This document shows positions 10,841-20,916 of a stretch of DNA of 64,000 bases, piece after piece. The translations under genes were made by a program, and so were the position numbers. This stretch comes from Chromohalobacter marismortui (lineage in GTDB: Bacteria; Pseudomonadota; Gammaproteobacteria; Pseudomonadales; Halomonadaceae), in NCBI RefSeq assembly GCF_004364315.1, contig NZ_SOBR01000007.1:93806-157805 (forward strand), read 5' to 3'. How positions within the stretch are numbered: the first letter of the stretch is position 1; each line of letters opens with the position of its first letter. Under the pieces are notes generated by a model. That model did not search any database. It was not told where the DNA came from and saw only the letters and a list, made by a program, of their open reading frames with translations.

Positions 10841-12343
10841 TTATTCCGGGCGCATCGCCGGGAACAACAGCACATCACGAATCGAGGGACTGTCGGTGAG
10901 CAGCATCACCAGACGGTCGATACCGATCCCCTCGCCCGCCGTCGGCGGCAGGCCGTACTCCAATGCGCGGACATAATCGGCATCGTAGTACATGGCTTCC
11001 AGATCGCCGGCGTCTTTCTCCGCCGCCTGCTCGGCGAAGCGCTCGGCCTGATCCTCGGCATCATTGAGCTCGGAGAAACCGTTGGCGATCTCGCGGCCAC
11101 CGACGAAGAACTCGAAACGGTCGGTGACGTGAGGGTTGGTGTCGTTGCGCCGCGCCAGCGGGCTGACCTCGGCCGGATATTCGGTAATGAATGTCGGCTG
11201 TTCGAGCTTTTCCTCGGCGACGTGTTCGAATATCTCGGTCTGCAGCTTGCCCAGGCCCCAGCTCGCCTTGAGCGGAATTCTCAAACGCTCGCAGGTTGCC
11301 TGGGCGCCCTCGAAGGTATCGATGTCGCTTTCGCTGATACCGTCACCGTATTCCAGAATGGATTGACGCAGGGTGAGGCGCTGGAAGGACTCGCCCAGGT
11401 CGTAGCGTGTTCCCTGGTAGTCGATGGTGGTCGTGCCCAGCACGTCGCGCGCGACCTCGCGAATCATCGCCTCGGTGAGGTCGAGCAGGTCACGGTAATC
11501 GGCATAGGCCCAGTAGAATTCGAGCATGGTGAACTCGGGATTGTGACGCGTCGACAACCCCTCGTTACGGAAGTTGCGATTGATTTCGAAGACGCGCTCG
11601 AAACCGCCGACGACCAGACGCTTGAGATACAACTCCGGCGCCACGCGCAGGTACATGTCGATATCCAGCGCGTTGTGGTGCGTGACGAAGGGCCTAGCCG
11701 TGGCGCCGCCGGGGATCTGCTGCAGCATCGGCGTTTCGACTTCCATGAAGCCGCGCTCGACCAGGAAACGCCGAATGCCGCTGATCACCCGCGAACGCAC
11801 CTCGAAGACGCGCCGCGACTCGGGGTTCATGATCAAGTCCACATAGCGCTGGCGATAGCGCGCTTCGGTGTCGGTCAAACCATGGAATTTGTCCGGCAGG
11901 GGGCGCAGGCTCTTGGTCAGCAGCCGCGCCTCCCCCATCATCACGTAAAGATCGCCCTTGCCGGACTTGTGGACCGGGCCACGCGCCGCGACGATATCGC
12001 CGATGTCCCAGCTCTTGACGTCCTCCAGCACCTCGGCAGGCAGGCCTTTCTTGTCGACATACAGCTGTATCTGGTCGGAAACGTCCTGAATGACGATGAA
12101 CGGCCCACGCTTGCGCATGATGCGTCCGGCGACCGCGGCCTGACGATCGAGCGTTTCCAGCTCGGCCTTGTCCTTGTCGCCCAACTCGGCCTGTAATTCG
12201 GCGGCGAGACTATCGCGACGAAAGTCGTTGGGGAAAGCGCTACTGCCCGCTTCCGCCGCTTGGTCGCGGCGTGCCGCCAACTTGGCACGGCGCTCCGCGA
12301 TCAGATGATTCTCGTCGTGCTGAGAGGAGTCTTGGTTGGCCAT
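10841..12343 (-). CDS. lysS: Lysyl-tRNA synthetase (class II)
   Basis: Charges tRNA-Lys with lysine in the cytoplasm. The 500-residue protein has an OB-fold anticodon-binding domain in the N-terminal third ([19 protein letters not shown]). The class II catalytic core follows: motif 1 in [23 protein letters not shown], motif 2 [15 protein letters not shown], motif 3 [13 protein letters not shown], ending in the typical [13 protein letters not shown]. Length is normal (505 in E. coli). It lies downstream of prfB on the same strand, as in the E. coli prfB-lysS order, but here a 170-base gap with repeat element B separates them. Confidence 0.97.
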   Translation of the reverse strand: MANQDSSQHDENHLIAERRAKLAARRDQAAEAGSSAFPNDFRRDSLAAELQAELGDKDKAELETLDRQAAVAGRIMRKRGPFIVIQDVSDQIQLYVDKKGLPAEVLEDVKSWDIGDIVAARGPVHKSGKGDLYVMMGEARLLTKSLRPLPDKFHGLTDTEARYRQRYVDLIMNPESRRVFEVRSRVISGIRRFLVERGFMEVETPMLQQIPGGATARPFVTHHNALDIDMYLRVAPELYLKRLVVGGFERVFEINRNFRNEGLSTRHNPEFTMLEFYWAYADYRDLLDLTEAMIREVARDVLGTTTIDYQGTRYDLGESFQRLTLRQSILEYGDGISESDIDTFEGAQATCERLRIPLKASWGLGKLQTEIFEHVAEEKLEQPTFITEYPAEVSPLARRNDTNPHVTDRFEFFVGGREIANGFSELNDAEDQAERFAEQAAEKDAGDLEAMYYDADYVRALEYGLPPTAGEGIGIDRLVMLLTDSPSIRDVLLFPAMRPE

Positions 12344-12370
12344 GTCGTTACCTGTAAAGAATAAAAGAAA

Positions 12371-12501
12371 GCTGGAAGCCGGAAGCTAGAAGCTAGAAGC
12401 TAGAAGCCAAGATCAAACCACCACGCCACAATCACTCAACGGCTTTTGAAGCTTGACGTTTGATCTTGCTTCCCTCTTACAGCTTCCAGGCACGAAGTGC
12501 C
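12371..12501. repeat. Composite inverted heptamer-repeat element B
   Basis: The plus-strand array is CTGGAAG, CCGGAAG, then CTAGAAG three times (12372-12406), followed by AAGATCAAAC (12409-12418). Forty bases later comes the exact reverse complement GTTTGATCTT (12458-12467), then CTTCCCT, CTTACAG, CTTCCAG (12469-12489), and a hairpin GGCAC-GAA-GTGCC (12489-12501). The architecture is that of element A. It fills the gap between prfB and lysS. Confidence 0.8.
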
Positions 12502-12516
12502 GCTCTTCAGGCTTTC

Positions 12517-13615
12517 TTAAAGCCCCTGCTTCAAGCTGGCTTCGATGAACTGATCCAGATCGCCATCAAGCACTTTCTCGCAGTTACTGGACTGCACACC
12601 GGTGCGCAGATCCTTGATGCGCTGATCATCGAGGACGTAGGAGCGGATCTGACTGCCCCAGCCGATATCCGACTTGCTGTCCTCGGCTTCCTGCTTGGCA
12701 GCATTGCGCTTGTCCATTTCCAGTTCCCACAATTTCGCGCGCAGTTGCTTCATGGCGAAATCGCGGTTGGCGTGCTGACTGCGCTGGCCCTGGCAGGCAA
12801 CCACGATACCGGTGGGCTCGTGGGTGATGCGCACCGCCGAATCGGTGGTGTTGACGTGCTGACCGCCCGCCCCGCTGGAACGATAGGTATCGACGCGTAG
12901 ATCGGACGGATTGATCTCGATCTCGAAGTTGTCGTCGATTTCCGGCGACAGGAACACCGAGGCAAACGACGTATGCCGGCGGCCACCGGAATCGAACGGG
13001 CTCTTGCGCACCAGGCGGTGCACGCCGGTTTCGGTGCGCAGCCAGCCGAAGGCGTAATCGCCTTGAATGTGCAAGGTCGCCGACTTGATGCCCGCCACAT
13101 CGCCGCTGGACAATTCGATGATGTCGGTCTTGAAGCCGTGATGTTCGCACCAGCGCAAGTACATGCGCAGCAGCATGTTGGCCCAATCCTGGGCTTCGGT
13201 ACCACCGGAACCGGCCTGGATGTCAAGATAGGTGTTATTGGCATCCATCTCGCCGGCGAACATGCGCCGGAACTCGAGCTTGGCAAGCTGGGACTCGAGC
13301 TTGTCGAGTTCGCTCCTCACTTCGTCGACGGTGGCGTCGTCCTCTTCCATCACCGCCAGCTCGAGCAGTTCCTGATGATCCGTCAGGCCCCGCTCCAGCG
13401 TGTCGAAGGTCTCGACGATCGCCTCCAGAGTGGCGCGCTCCTTGCCCAGCGTCTGCGCGTAGTCCGGGTCGCTCCAGACGTCCGGGTTTTCCAGTTCGCG
13501 GGTGACTTCCTCTAGCCGTTCTTTTTTGGCGGCATAGTCAAAGATACCCCCTCAGGACGTCTGTCCGTTCGGACAGGTCCTTGATGAGGTGATTGATCGG
13601 GTTGATCTCTTGCAT
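12517..13615 (-). CDS. prfB: Peptide chain release factor 2 (programmed +1 frameshift)
   Basis: Recognises UGA and UAA stop codons and triggers peptide release. The 25-codon first segment ([20 protein letters not shown]..., 13615-13541) ends at an in-frame UGA (13540-13538). A +1 shift there continues to the stop at 12517, for 365 residues in all, the same as E. coli RF2. Key motifs in the second part: the SPF stop-codon recognition tripeptide ([15 protein letters not shown]) and the universal GGQ that reaches the peptidyl-transferase centre ([17 protein letters not shown]). Automatic calling would start it at an internal ATG near 13353 and lose about 88 residues. Confidence 0.96.
13537..13552 (-). 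promoter_or_regulatory. RF2 autoregulatory +1 frameshift site
   Basis: The minus strand reads AGGGGG-TAT-CTT-TGA-C. This is an internal Shine-Dalgarno-like AGGGGG, 3 bases before the slippery CUU, then the in-frame UGA with the weak-termination C after it. It is the classical RF2 feedback site: low RF2 lets the ribosome pause and shift. Confidence 0.95.
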
Positions 13616-13811
13616 GGGAATCCTTTGCAGGCGCGCTGATTCGCACCGCAGCGGCATGCTTGCCGGCAACGCGGTGAAGAAAAGAGACACATTGTAGCCA
13701 ATGCACCCGCGAGCGGCTATCCCATGCGCCATCTCGGTGTCGTTCATGAGTGTCCTATCGAATATCTGAAAAAGCATATACGAAATTTGCAATGGACAGG
13801 TTTCGCCAAGC

Positions 13812-14252
<441 letters not shown>

Positions 14253-14302
14253 GCCCGTCCCGTAAGCGCCCTTGCAAGCGACATGCCTGCGCGGCTGAAT
14301 GC

Positions 14303-14320
14303 GCCTGTCTTAACACAGGC
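14303..14320. other. Small hairpin upstream of ectD
   Basis: GCCTGT and ACAGGC arms enclose a 6-base loop. It lacks a T-run, so it may be a weak terminator of the remnant gene before it or an operator for ectD. Not distinguishable by sequence alone. Confidence 0.35.
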
Positions 14321-14465
14321 TAAATACATGGTGTCGGCAGCGGCGTAGCCTCGCCAAGGTCGACAGCCAGTCAACGACGGTGTTGTCGATGCCGACCTAT
14401 CCGGCTATTTTTATGCATGGACAGTAGCGATTTTATTTCAAAGCAGACTAATGGAGGAGTTTGCA

Positions 14466-15371
14466 ATGAAAGAGACTCAAGATCTGTTCCCGACGCGCCT
14501 GGAGCGCAAACTGGGCATGTTCGAGCGCATCGACCCGGTCGTGCATAGCGAAGGCGAGCAACGCAAGGGGCCGCTCAGCGAGGCCGAACTCGACGAGTTC
14601 GACCGCAAGGGCTTCCTCTCCTTCGAGGGCTTCTTCGACGAAGACGAGATGGCCTCGTTCCTCGAGGAACTCCGCGATTACGAGAAAGATGACGATCTCA
14701 AGCTCTCCGAAGGCACCATCCTCGAGCCCGGCAAGCAGGAGATCCGTTCGATCTTCGGGATCCACGAGGTGTCCGAGCGCTTCAGCCGGCTGACGCGCGA
14801 TCCGCGCCTGCTGGCGATGGTCCAGCAGATCCTCGGGGGTGATGTCTATATTCATCAGTCGCGGATCAACTACAAGCCCGGCTTCAAGGGCAAGGGCTTC
14901 GACTGGCACTCCGATTTCGAGACCTGGCACAGCGAGGACGGCATGCCGCGCATGCGCTCGGTGAGCTGCTCGATCATTCTCACCGAAAACGGCGAGTTCA
15001 ACGGCCCCTTGATGCTGGTGCCCGGCTCGCACCATTATTTCGTGCCTTGCGTGGGCCGTACGCCGGAGGACAACTACAAGGAATCCTTGAAGAGCCAGGA
15101 TATCGGCGTACCGGACGATGCCAGCCTGCGCGACTTGATGATCAAGGGCGATATCGAAGCGCCCAAGGGGCCCGTCGGTTCGCTGGTGATGTTCGAGTGC
15201 AACACCCTGCATGGCTCGAACATCAACATGTCGTGCTGGCCACGCAGCAACCTGTTCTTCGTCTACAACAGCGTCGAGAACACGCTGCACAACCCGTATT
15301 GCGGCAATCGCCCCCGGCCCGAGTTCCTGGCCAACCGCAAGGACTGGCGCCCCCTCAAGCCTGTCGAATGA
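14466..15371 (+). CDS. ectD: Ectoine hydroxylase
   Basis: Fe(II)/2-oxoglutarate dioxygenase that converts the osmolyte ectoine to 5-hydroxyectoine. The ATG at 14466 was chosen because GGAGG lies 7 bases before it; an upstream ATG (14451) overlaps that ribosome site. It gives 301 residues, the usual EctD length. The EctD signature FDWHSDFETWHSEDGMP (about residues 139-155) supplies the iron-binding His-x-Asp. The distal histidine is in FECNTLHGSNINMS, and PGSHHYFVPCVG is also typical. It stands alone: ectA, ectB and ectC are not in this window. The enzyme is made under salt and heat stress in related species; no clear promoter was recognised. Confidence 0.95.
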   Translation: MKETQDLFPTRLERKLGMFERIDPVVHSEGEQRKGPLSEAELDEFDRKGFLSFEGFFDEDEMASFLEELRDYEKDDDLKLSEGTILEPGKQEIRSIFGIHEVSERFSRLTRDPRLLAMVQQILGGDVYIHQSRINYKPGFKGKGFDWHSDFETWHSEDGMPRMRSVSCSIILTENGEFNGPLMLVPGSHHYFVPCVGRTPEDNYKESLKSQDIGVPDDASLRDLMIKGDIEAPKGPVGSLVMFECNTLHGSNINMSCWPRSNLFFVYNSVENTLHNPYCGNRPRPEFLANRKDWRPLKPVE

Positions 15372-15436
15372 GGGCTTGAACAACATCGAGGGCCACCCTC
15401 GACAGTGACATCGCCCTAGGCTAGGCCCCGGCCTGC

Positions 15437-15471
15437 AACGACGAATCCCGGCATTGCCGGGATTCGTCGTT
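15437..15471. terminator. Bidirectional terminator between ectD and the FadL gene
   Basis: Perfect 17-base arms beginning AACGACGAATCCCGG are mirrored around one base. The ends read AAC/GTT, so a short T-rich tail exists on each side. It serves two converging genes. Confidence 0.85.
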
Positions 15472-15503
15472 ATAGAGCGCACTTGGGCGCTGTCATTGTC
15501 GAC

Positions 15504-16841
15504 TCAGAAGCTATAATCCATCGACAGCGCGAACACATCGGCCTCGACTTCATAGGTCCCGGAGAGGTTGCCACGGCTGGCATTCTCGTTGGTCGGCGTG
15601 GCGTTCTGATCGATATCGCCATCGTCACCGAAGACGTGCATGTAACCCACTGTCACGCCCAGGTTCGAGGTCGGCATCCAGGTCGCCCCGAGCGTCGCCC
15701 AGCGGCGATCGGCATCGGGTACACGCGGCGTGCGGTGCTCGCTGTCCGGCACCGGCGATTCGTCGACCCCCAGGCCGGCGCGCAGCAACCACTGCGGATT
15801 GAGCCGATAGTTGGCGCCCACCGAGAAGGCCCAGGTATCGTCCCAGTTTTCGGTCGTGGTGCTCAATTCGCGACCACCGGACTCGACGGTGAGCTCCTTG
15901 AAGCTGCTCCACTCCGTCCACTCGGCATTGGCCATCAAGGCGAGCCGGTCGGTCAACTGATGATAGATCCCCAGGTTGAGGTTGGCCGGCGTGGTCAGCT
16001 CCGCCTTGCCGCCGCCGTCTTGCAGACCCGAGACTGCCAGCACCTGCTGACCGACGGGATCGTCGGAGCTGTAGTCGACATTACCGTCCAGCGTCAGCTC
16101 GACCTCCGAGCGATAGCTGATCCCCAGGCGAGTGCGCTCGGTGGCCTGGAACAGCGCCCCCAGGGTGTAGCCGTAGCCCCAGTCATCGCCGGTCACCTCG
16201 GCCATTCCGTCATTAGCACCCGGCGCGGCACCAGGGACGCCTGCCAAAGCTCCCTGCCCACCCAGATCGATGGCGTTGGAGAGCGTGGCATCGGCATACT
16301 GGGCACGCAGTCCCACGGCCAAGTTGAGACGGTCGGTGGCGCGATAGTTCAGCGTCGGCTGGATATCGATGGTCTCGAGCTCGGTTTCAACGGCGTGATA
16401 GCGCCCGATCCAATCCTCGTCGTACTTGGTGGACAGGCCATACGGCGCAGAGATCGCCAGCCCCACATCGAAGCGTTCACTCAGGCGCGTCTTGAAGGCG
16501 AAACTGGGCACCCAGGCCTCCTCGCCCCCTTCGTTATTGCCACTTCCCGTGTAAGTGGCCCCGGTGACGGAGCTCGCCGAGGCGTCGGTCAACTCGAAGC
16601 CGGCATCGATGTAGGAAATGCCACCGGCGACTTGCGTCCCCTCGACATTACCGATGGCCGCCGGGTTGTAGGTCATGTAGCTGACATCCTCGGCACCGGC
16701 CGCCGCCCCGGCCATGGCGTTCCCCAGTGCCTTGGCGCTCTGTTCTCTGACCTGAAAACCCGACGCAGCGGCCTGACCGGACGCCATCACGGCGGATGCC
16801 AAGGTCACGGCGACGGTGAGCTTATTGATGTTGTTATGCAT
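15504..16841 (-). CDS. FadL-family outer-membrane transporter (OmpP1/FadL/TodX)
   Basis: 445-residue outer-membrane beta-barrel for uptake of long-chain fatty acids or other hydrophobic compounds. It has a signal peptide (MHNNINKLTVAVTLASAVMA, cleavage near ASG/FQV). The FadL N-terminal hatch follows: GFQVREQSAKALGNAMAGAAAGAEDVS, with the family's N-P-A motif in MTYNPAAIG. Alternating beta strands run to a C-terminal aromatic residue (SMDYSF), as expected for BAM-dependent insertion. The exact substrate is unknown, as the family also carries aromatic hydrocarbons. It is transcribed alone, converging on ectD. Confidence 0.9.
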   Translation of the reverse strand: MHNNINKLTVAVTLASAVMASGQAAASGFQVREQSAKALGNAMAGAAAGAEDVSYMTYNPAAIGNVEGTQVAGGISYIDAGFELTDASASSVTGATYTGSGNNEGGEEAWVPSFAFKTRLSERFDVGLAISAPYGLSTKYDEDWIGRYHAVETELETIDIQPTLNYRATDRLNLAVGLRAQYADATLSNAIDLGGQGALAGVPGAAPGANDGMAEVTGDDWGYGYTLGALFQATERTRLGISYRSEVELTLDGNVDYSSDDPVGQQVLAVSGLQDGGGKAELTTPANLNLGIYHQLTDRLALMANAEWTEWSSFKELTVESGGRELSTTTENWDDTWAFSVGANYRLNPQWLLRAGLGVDESPVPDSEHRTPRVPDADRRWATLGATWMPTSNLGVTVGYMHVFGDDGDIDQNATPTNENASRGNLSGTYEVEADVFALSMDYSF

Positions 16842-17155
16842 GAAAACGTCCTCTTATACGGCGACGTGGAGGCGAAAATTGTCTTAGGTTTTTTACCCTT
16901 GCCCGAATGATGGCGTGCCTCTTCGTTTTGGCCGATGGGCGTTTTCAAGTCAAGGGCAAACGTTTGTTTTAATCTCGGAAACGCTCATTCTTTAGTCTTA
17001 TAAGAAGCCCCTCATCTGACCTTTTTCAGGACATGAGGAGTACTTCTTCAATGATTTCAGTTTTTTATCGCAAGGAAGTGAAAACAGGCCAGGATCGCCT
17101 TGACCTTTGTGTTACACAAAGGTTCTAGACTTCTCTCGTCATTCAGGAGGATGCC
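16842..17155. other. Intergenic region between the FadL gene and merR
   Basis: 314 bases holding the divergent control regions of the FadL gene (minus) and merR (plus). It is more AT-rich than its surroundings (T-runs near 16890 and 17062). Small palindromes AAACGTTT (about 16959) and TCTTATAAGA (about 16994) are visible. The only site that can be named with confidence is the MerR-type operator at its right end. No coding frame was seen. Confidence 0.6.
17100..17131 (+). promoter_or_regulatory. MerR-type metal-responsive promoter and operator
   Basis: TTGACC (17100-17105) and TAGACT (17126-17131) are separated by 20 bases, the over-long spacing that MerR regulators correct by twisting DNA. 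The spacer holds a perfect dyad: ACCTTTGTGT (17103-17112) and ACACAAAGGT (17114-17123) around a single T. It lies 25 bases before the merR start, so the regulator probably controls its own operon together with copA. Confidence 0.85.
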
Positions 17156-17593
17156 ATGAAAGTCAGCGATCTGGCCCGCGCCGCCGACGTCACCGGCGAA
17201 ACGGTTCGCCATTACACACGCGAGGGATTACTGCATCCGCAACGCGATCCCGACAACGGCTATCAACTCTATGGCGCCGACGACCTCAATCGCCTGCGTT
17301 TCATACAACGCGCTCGCACGCTGGGGTTCAGTCTTCGTGAGGTGCGCGAGATTCTCGAGCATGCCGACCATGGCGACTCGCCATGCCCCATGGTGCGCGA
17401 CCTGCTGGCCGAACGCTTGCCGGAAATTCGGTCGCGCATCCGTGAGTTGCAGGCCCTGGCGACACGCATGGAGCGCGCCCTGGAGACCTGGCGCGATATG
17501 CCGGATGGCACGCCCGACGGCCATAGCTTGTGCCGGCTGATCGAGAGCCTGCCGATGGAAAGTGACGACGGTTTTGCACGCCAGGCGCCATGA
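17156..17593 (+). CDS. MerR-family metal-responsive transcriptional regulator
   Basis: 145 residues: N-terminal winged HTH ([20 protein letters not shown]...[14 protein letters not shown]), the dimerisation helix after residue 80, and a C-terminal metal loop. Only two cysteines are visible: Cys77 (in SPCPMVRDL) and Cys126 (in HSLCRLIES). Cys77 sits where Zn/Cd/Pb/Hg sensors (ZntR, CadR, MerR) have Cys and the Cu(I) sensor CueR has Ser. Yet the gene is coupled to a copper-type ATPase: the stop overlaps the upstream ATG candidate of copA. The metal sensed is therefore uncertain. A strong AGGAGG ribosome site precedes the start. Confidence 0.88.
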   Translation: MKVSDLARAADVTGETVRHYTREGLLHPQRDPDNGYQLYGADDLNRLRFIQRARTLGFSLREVREILEHADHGDSPCPMVRDLLAERLPEIRSRIRELQALATRMERALETWRDMPDGTPDGHSLCRLIESLPMESDDGFARQAP

Positions 17594-17616
17594 GCTCTGC
17601 CGAAGGAGAACGCAAG

Positions 17617-20192
<2,576 letters not shown>

Positions 20193-20196
<4 letters not shown>

Positions 20197-20270
20197 GCAT
20201 CATCGTCAATCTGATCGGGCTGGCATTGATCGCCGGCATCGTCTGGTGGTTCTGGCTATCGCCACGTTGA
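20193..20270 (+). CDS. 25-residue membrane peptide translationally coupled to copA
   Basis: The sequence starts [20 protein letters not shown] and ends in LSPR: a single hydrophobic helix with three tryptophans near its end and a basic C terminus. The ATG overlaps the copA stop as ATGA and has GGGAGG 6 bases upstream, so it is very likely translated. From memory, the peptide resembles the N-terminal membrane anchor of cupredoxin-like proteins encoded after copA in some other proteobacteria, with the cupredoxin domain absent here. It could be a stand-alone accessory subunit or a relic. Too short for ordinary gene calling. Confidence 0.65.
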
Positions 20271-20330
20271 GGTCATTGCCCCGAGATGGCTATGCTGGAA
20301 GGCATCGCGTCGCGGCAAACGAGGAGTGAT

Positions 20331-20750
20331 ATGCCACGCATTCAAGGCGTTCTCGAAACCGCCCTCTACGTCACCGACATGGCCCGCGCCCGGGCCTTCT
20401 TCGAGAACGTGATGACGCTGACGGCCTTTACCGCCGATCACCGCTTCACCGCTTACGAGGCCGGGCCAGGCAGCGTATTGCTACTGTTTCAACAAGGCAG
20501 CACCCAGGAAACCGTGCACCTGCCGCAGGGTATGGGCACCATACCGCCCCACGACGGTGCCGGACGCGTGCATCTGGCGCTGGCCATCGCCCGCGACGCG
20601 CTGGACGACTGGGAAGCCCAGCTCACTGCCCACGACATTCCCATCGAAGGCCGTACCCACTGGCCAAAAGGCGGTGAGAGCCTCTATTTCCGCGACCCCG
20701 ACGGCCACCTTCTGGAACTGGCCACGCCCGGCGTCTGGCCGAATTACTAA
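20331..20750 (+). CDS. VOC-superfamily (glyoxalase/bleomycin-resistance) protein
   Basis: 139 residues from MPRIQGVLETALYV, with GAGGAG upstream. A single vicinal-oxygen-chelate domain of two beta-alpha-beta-beta-beta modules: ALYVTDMARARAFFENVM opens the first and VHLALAIARDALDDWEAQL the second. The closing FRDPDGHLLELATPG supplies the typical metal-ligand glutamate. The family includes dioxygenases, glyoxalases and resistance proteins, so the substrate cannot be assigned. It follows copA after 60 bases on the same strand, and co-transcription is possible. Confidence 0.85.
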   Translation: MPRIQGVLETALYVTDMARARAFFENVMTLTAFTADHRFTAYEAGPGSVLLLFQQGSTQETVHLPQGMGTIPPHDGAGRVHLALAIARDALDDWEAQLTAHDIPIEGRTHWPKGGESLYFRDPDGHLLELATPGVWPNY

Positions 20751-20751
20751 T

Positions 20752-20916
20752 CAAGCTGGAAGAGCGCCGCTGCGCGGCTGGAAGAAGGAAGAACGGCGCT
20801 TTGCGCCTGGCAGAAACCCCAGGAAGAAGAATCGTTCTAGCTTCTAGCTTCTAGCTTCTAGCTTCTTCCCTCTTCCCTCTTCCCTCTTCCCTCTTCCCTC
20901 TTCCCTCTTCCCTCTT
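20752..20916. repeat. Composite heptamer-repeat element C
   Basis: The left part contains heptamer-like GCTGGAA/GAAGGAA units with two GC hairpins (GCCGC-TGC-GCGGC, 20766-20778; GGCGC-TTT-GCGCC, 20795-20807). The right part is a clean inverted-orientation tandem array: CTTCTAG three times (20841-20861), CTTCTTC once, then CCTCTTC six times and CCTCTTA (20869-20917). The last unit contains the recJ stop codon. Unit identity and the abrupt change from CTTCTAG to CCTCTTC indicate recent expansion. Confidence 0.85.

Noticed and set aside
12517..13353. prfB as a 278-residue gene starting at an internal ATG
   Set aside because: The frameshift site and the leader upstream give the full 365-residue RF2; the short version lacks domain 1.
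14448..15482. Long open frame on the minus strand (345 codons) opposite ectD
   Set aside because: It mirrors ectD completely, has no recognisable domain, and arises from the GC-rich third positions of the real gene.
15483..16910. 475-codon open frame on the plus strand opposite the FadL gene
   Set aside because: The opposite FadL gene has a signal peptide and barrel features; the antisense product has low-information composition.
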